From the NCBI GenBank assembly GCA_035461175.1, contig DATHVR010000186.1:1-6036 (forward strand): a stretch of 6,036 nt of DNA, given 5' to 3'. Source of the stretch: DATHVR01 sp035461175. Lineage in GTDB: Bacteria > Actinomycetota > Acidimicrobiia > Spongiisociales > ZC4RG35. Each line of letters begins with the position of its first letter. The stretch's first letter is position 1. Position numbers and translations under genes: made by a program. This document shows positions 5,628 through 6,036 of this stretch, in pieces. The notes under the pieces were generated by a model. That model ran no database searches. It saw only the letters and a program-made list of their open reading frames with translations, and was not told the origin of the DNA.

Positions 5628-6036
5628 GCTTGTTCGCCTCCTGTTTCGGGTTGCTCCGGTTCGACCGCCTCGCCGACGGCTCCGATTGACATCAGGTAAT
5701 CGGCTTCGAGCCGGAGCACTTCTGCAACGTCGCTTCGATCGTAGGTCACTCCGTTGACTTCGGCGATCCGGGTCACTACGTAGTCGATGGAGGCATCCGA
5801 GCCGCCGGCCACGGTCTCGACGGGGTTGCGCCGGGATTTCTGGGCCAGCCCCTGCAGGTAGTGGACCTCCCATTCGATGATTCGCTGGACACCCGAGCGT
5901 CCCAGTCGGGCGCGCGTCTCGTCGTCCAGCCGCCCGATGATGAAGCGCACGGCGTCGGAGATGACATAGGCCCGCTCGGGTGGACCCGGTCGGCGCTTGG
6001 CCTCCTGCCAGACCATGAGCCCGACGATCAGGAGGA
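5624..6036 (-). CDS. Membrane-anchored protein of unknown function, N-terminus off the window
   Basis: At least 136 residues, running off the right edge. The first codons visible read LLIVGLMVWQEAKRRPG: the end of a hydrophobic segment followed by basic residues, as for a transmembrane anchor with its C-terminal part in the cytoplasm. The incomplete edge codon NTC must also encode Phe, Leu, Ile or Val. An ATG exists at 6016, but it lies within this hydrophobic run and has no ribosome site, so I take the true start to be beyond 6036. The soluble part looks helical, with the conserved-looking stretches DAVRFIIGRLDDETRARLG and SDVAEVLRLEADYLMSIGAVG, and ends in a Glu/Pro/Gly-rich tail. I do not recognise the family. 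Its TGA overlaps the zinc-ribbon GTG by 4 nt, so the two are co-translated. A membrane-proximal complex with the zinc-ribbon protein is a guess from this linkage. Confidence 0.78.
   Translation of the reverse strand, partial: LLIVGLMVWQEAKRRPGPPERAYVISDAVRFIIGRLDDETRARLGRSGVQRIIEWEVHYLQGLAQKSRRNPVETVAGGSDASIDYVVTRIAEVNGVTYDRSDVAEVLRLEADYLMSIGAVGEAVEPEQPETGGEQA
5637..5642 (-). promoter_or_regulatory. Shine-Dalgarno that fixes the GTG start of the zinc-ribbon gene
   Basis: AGGAGG on the minus strand ends 9 nt before GTG 5627. It supports that start over longer readings of the same frame further upstream, which would overlap the preceding gene extensively. Confidence 0.75.

Noticed and set aside
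5301..5757. Plus-strand open frames over the zinc-ribbon and membrane-protein genes, with Gly-rich translations
   Set aside because: The minus-strand frames have paired CxxC motifs, good ribosome sites and coupled stop/start overlaps; the plus-strand frames have none.
1..6036. tRNA, rRNA, CRISPR array, transposase or attachment site
   Set aside because: I saw no cloverleaf, no regularly spaced repeats, no transposase-like protein and no terminal repeats.

Overview
This is a high-GC, gene-dense window with Shine-Dalgarno-preceded ATG, GTG and TTG starts and several genes joined by 1-4 nt stop/start overlaps. The style and protein families suggest a high-GC Gram-positive, most likely an actinobacterium (an Acidimicrobiia-like lineage is a guess; no rRNA or marker gene is present to prove it).

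Region 1 (about 1-4077, all minus strand) is one end of an exopolysaccharide or capsule operon. In transcription order it encodes: a fused Wzz-type chain-length regulator/BY-kinase-like ATPase (TTG start at 4077); a GT4 glycosyltransferase that overlaps it by 4 nt (TTG start at 2281); a GDP-mannose 3,5-epimerase (start at 1053); and, 2 nt after the epimerase stop, the first 30 codons of a WecG/TagA/CpsF glycosyltransferase that runs off the left edge. Together they suggest assembly of a polysaccharide whose sugars may include L-galactose or L-gulose, supplied as GDP-sugars by the epimerase, with polymer length or export set by the kinase-like protein. That protein keeps its ATP-binding motifs but lacks several hallmarks of tyrosine autokinases.

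Region 2 (4078-5071) is a short divergent intergenic stretch followed by one plus-strand gene. It encodes an alpha/beta-hydrolase that matches haloalkane dehalogenases along its length, but has Glu where the catalytic Asp nucleophile should be and Phe where the halide-binding Trp should be.

Region 3 (5068-6036, minus strand) is a compact three-gene operon of unrecognised function: a membrane-anchored protein whose N-terminus lies beyond the right edge, a double zinc-ribbon protein with a Pro/Gly-rich linker, and a 67-residue protein. The three are linked by GTGA and TGATG overlaps. The last gene converges on the hydrolase gene so tightly that both stop codons share the palindrome CTAG at 5068-5071.

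No tRNA, rRNA, CRISPR array, insertion sequence or convincing intrinsic terminator was seen.
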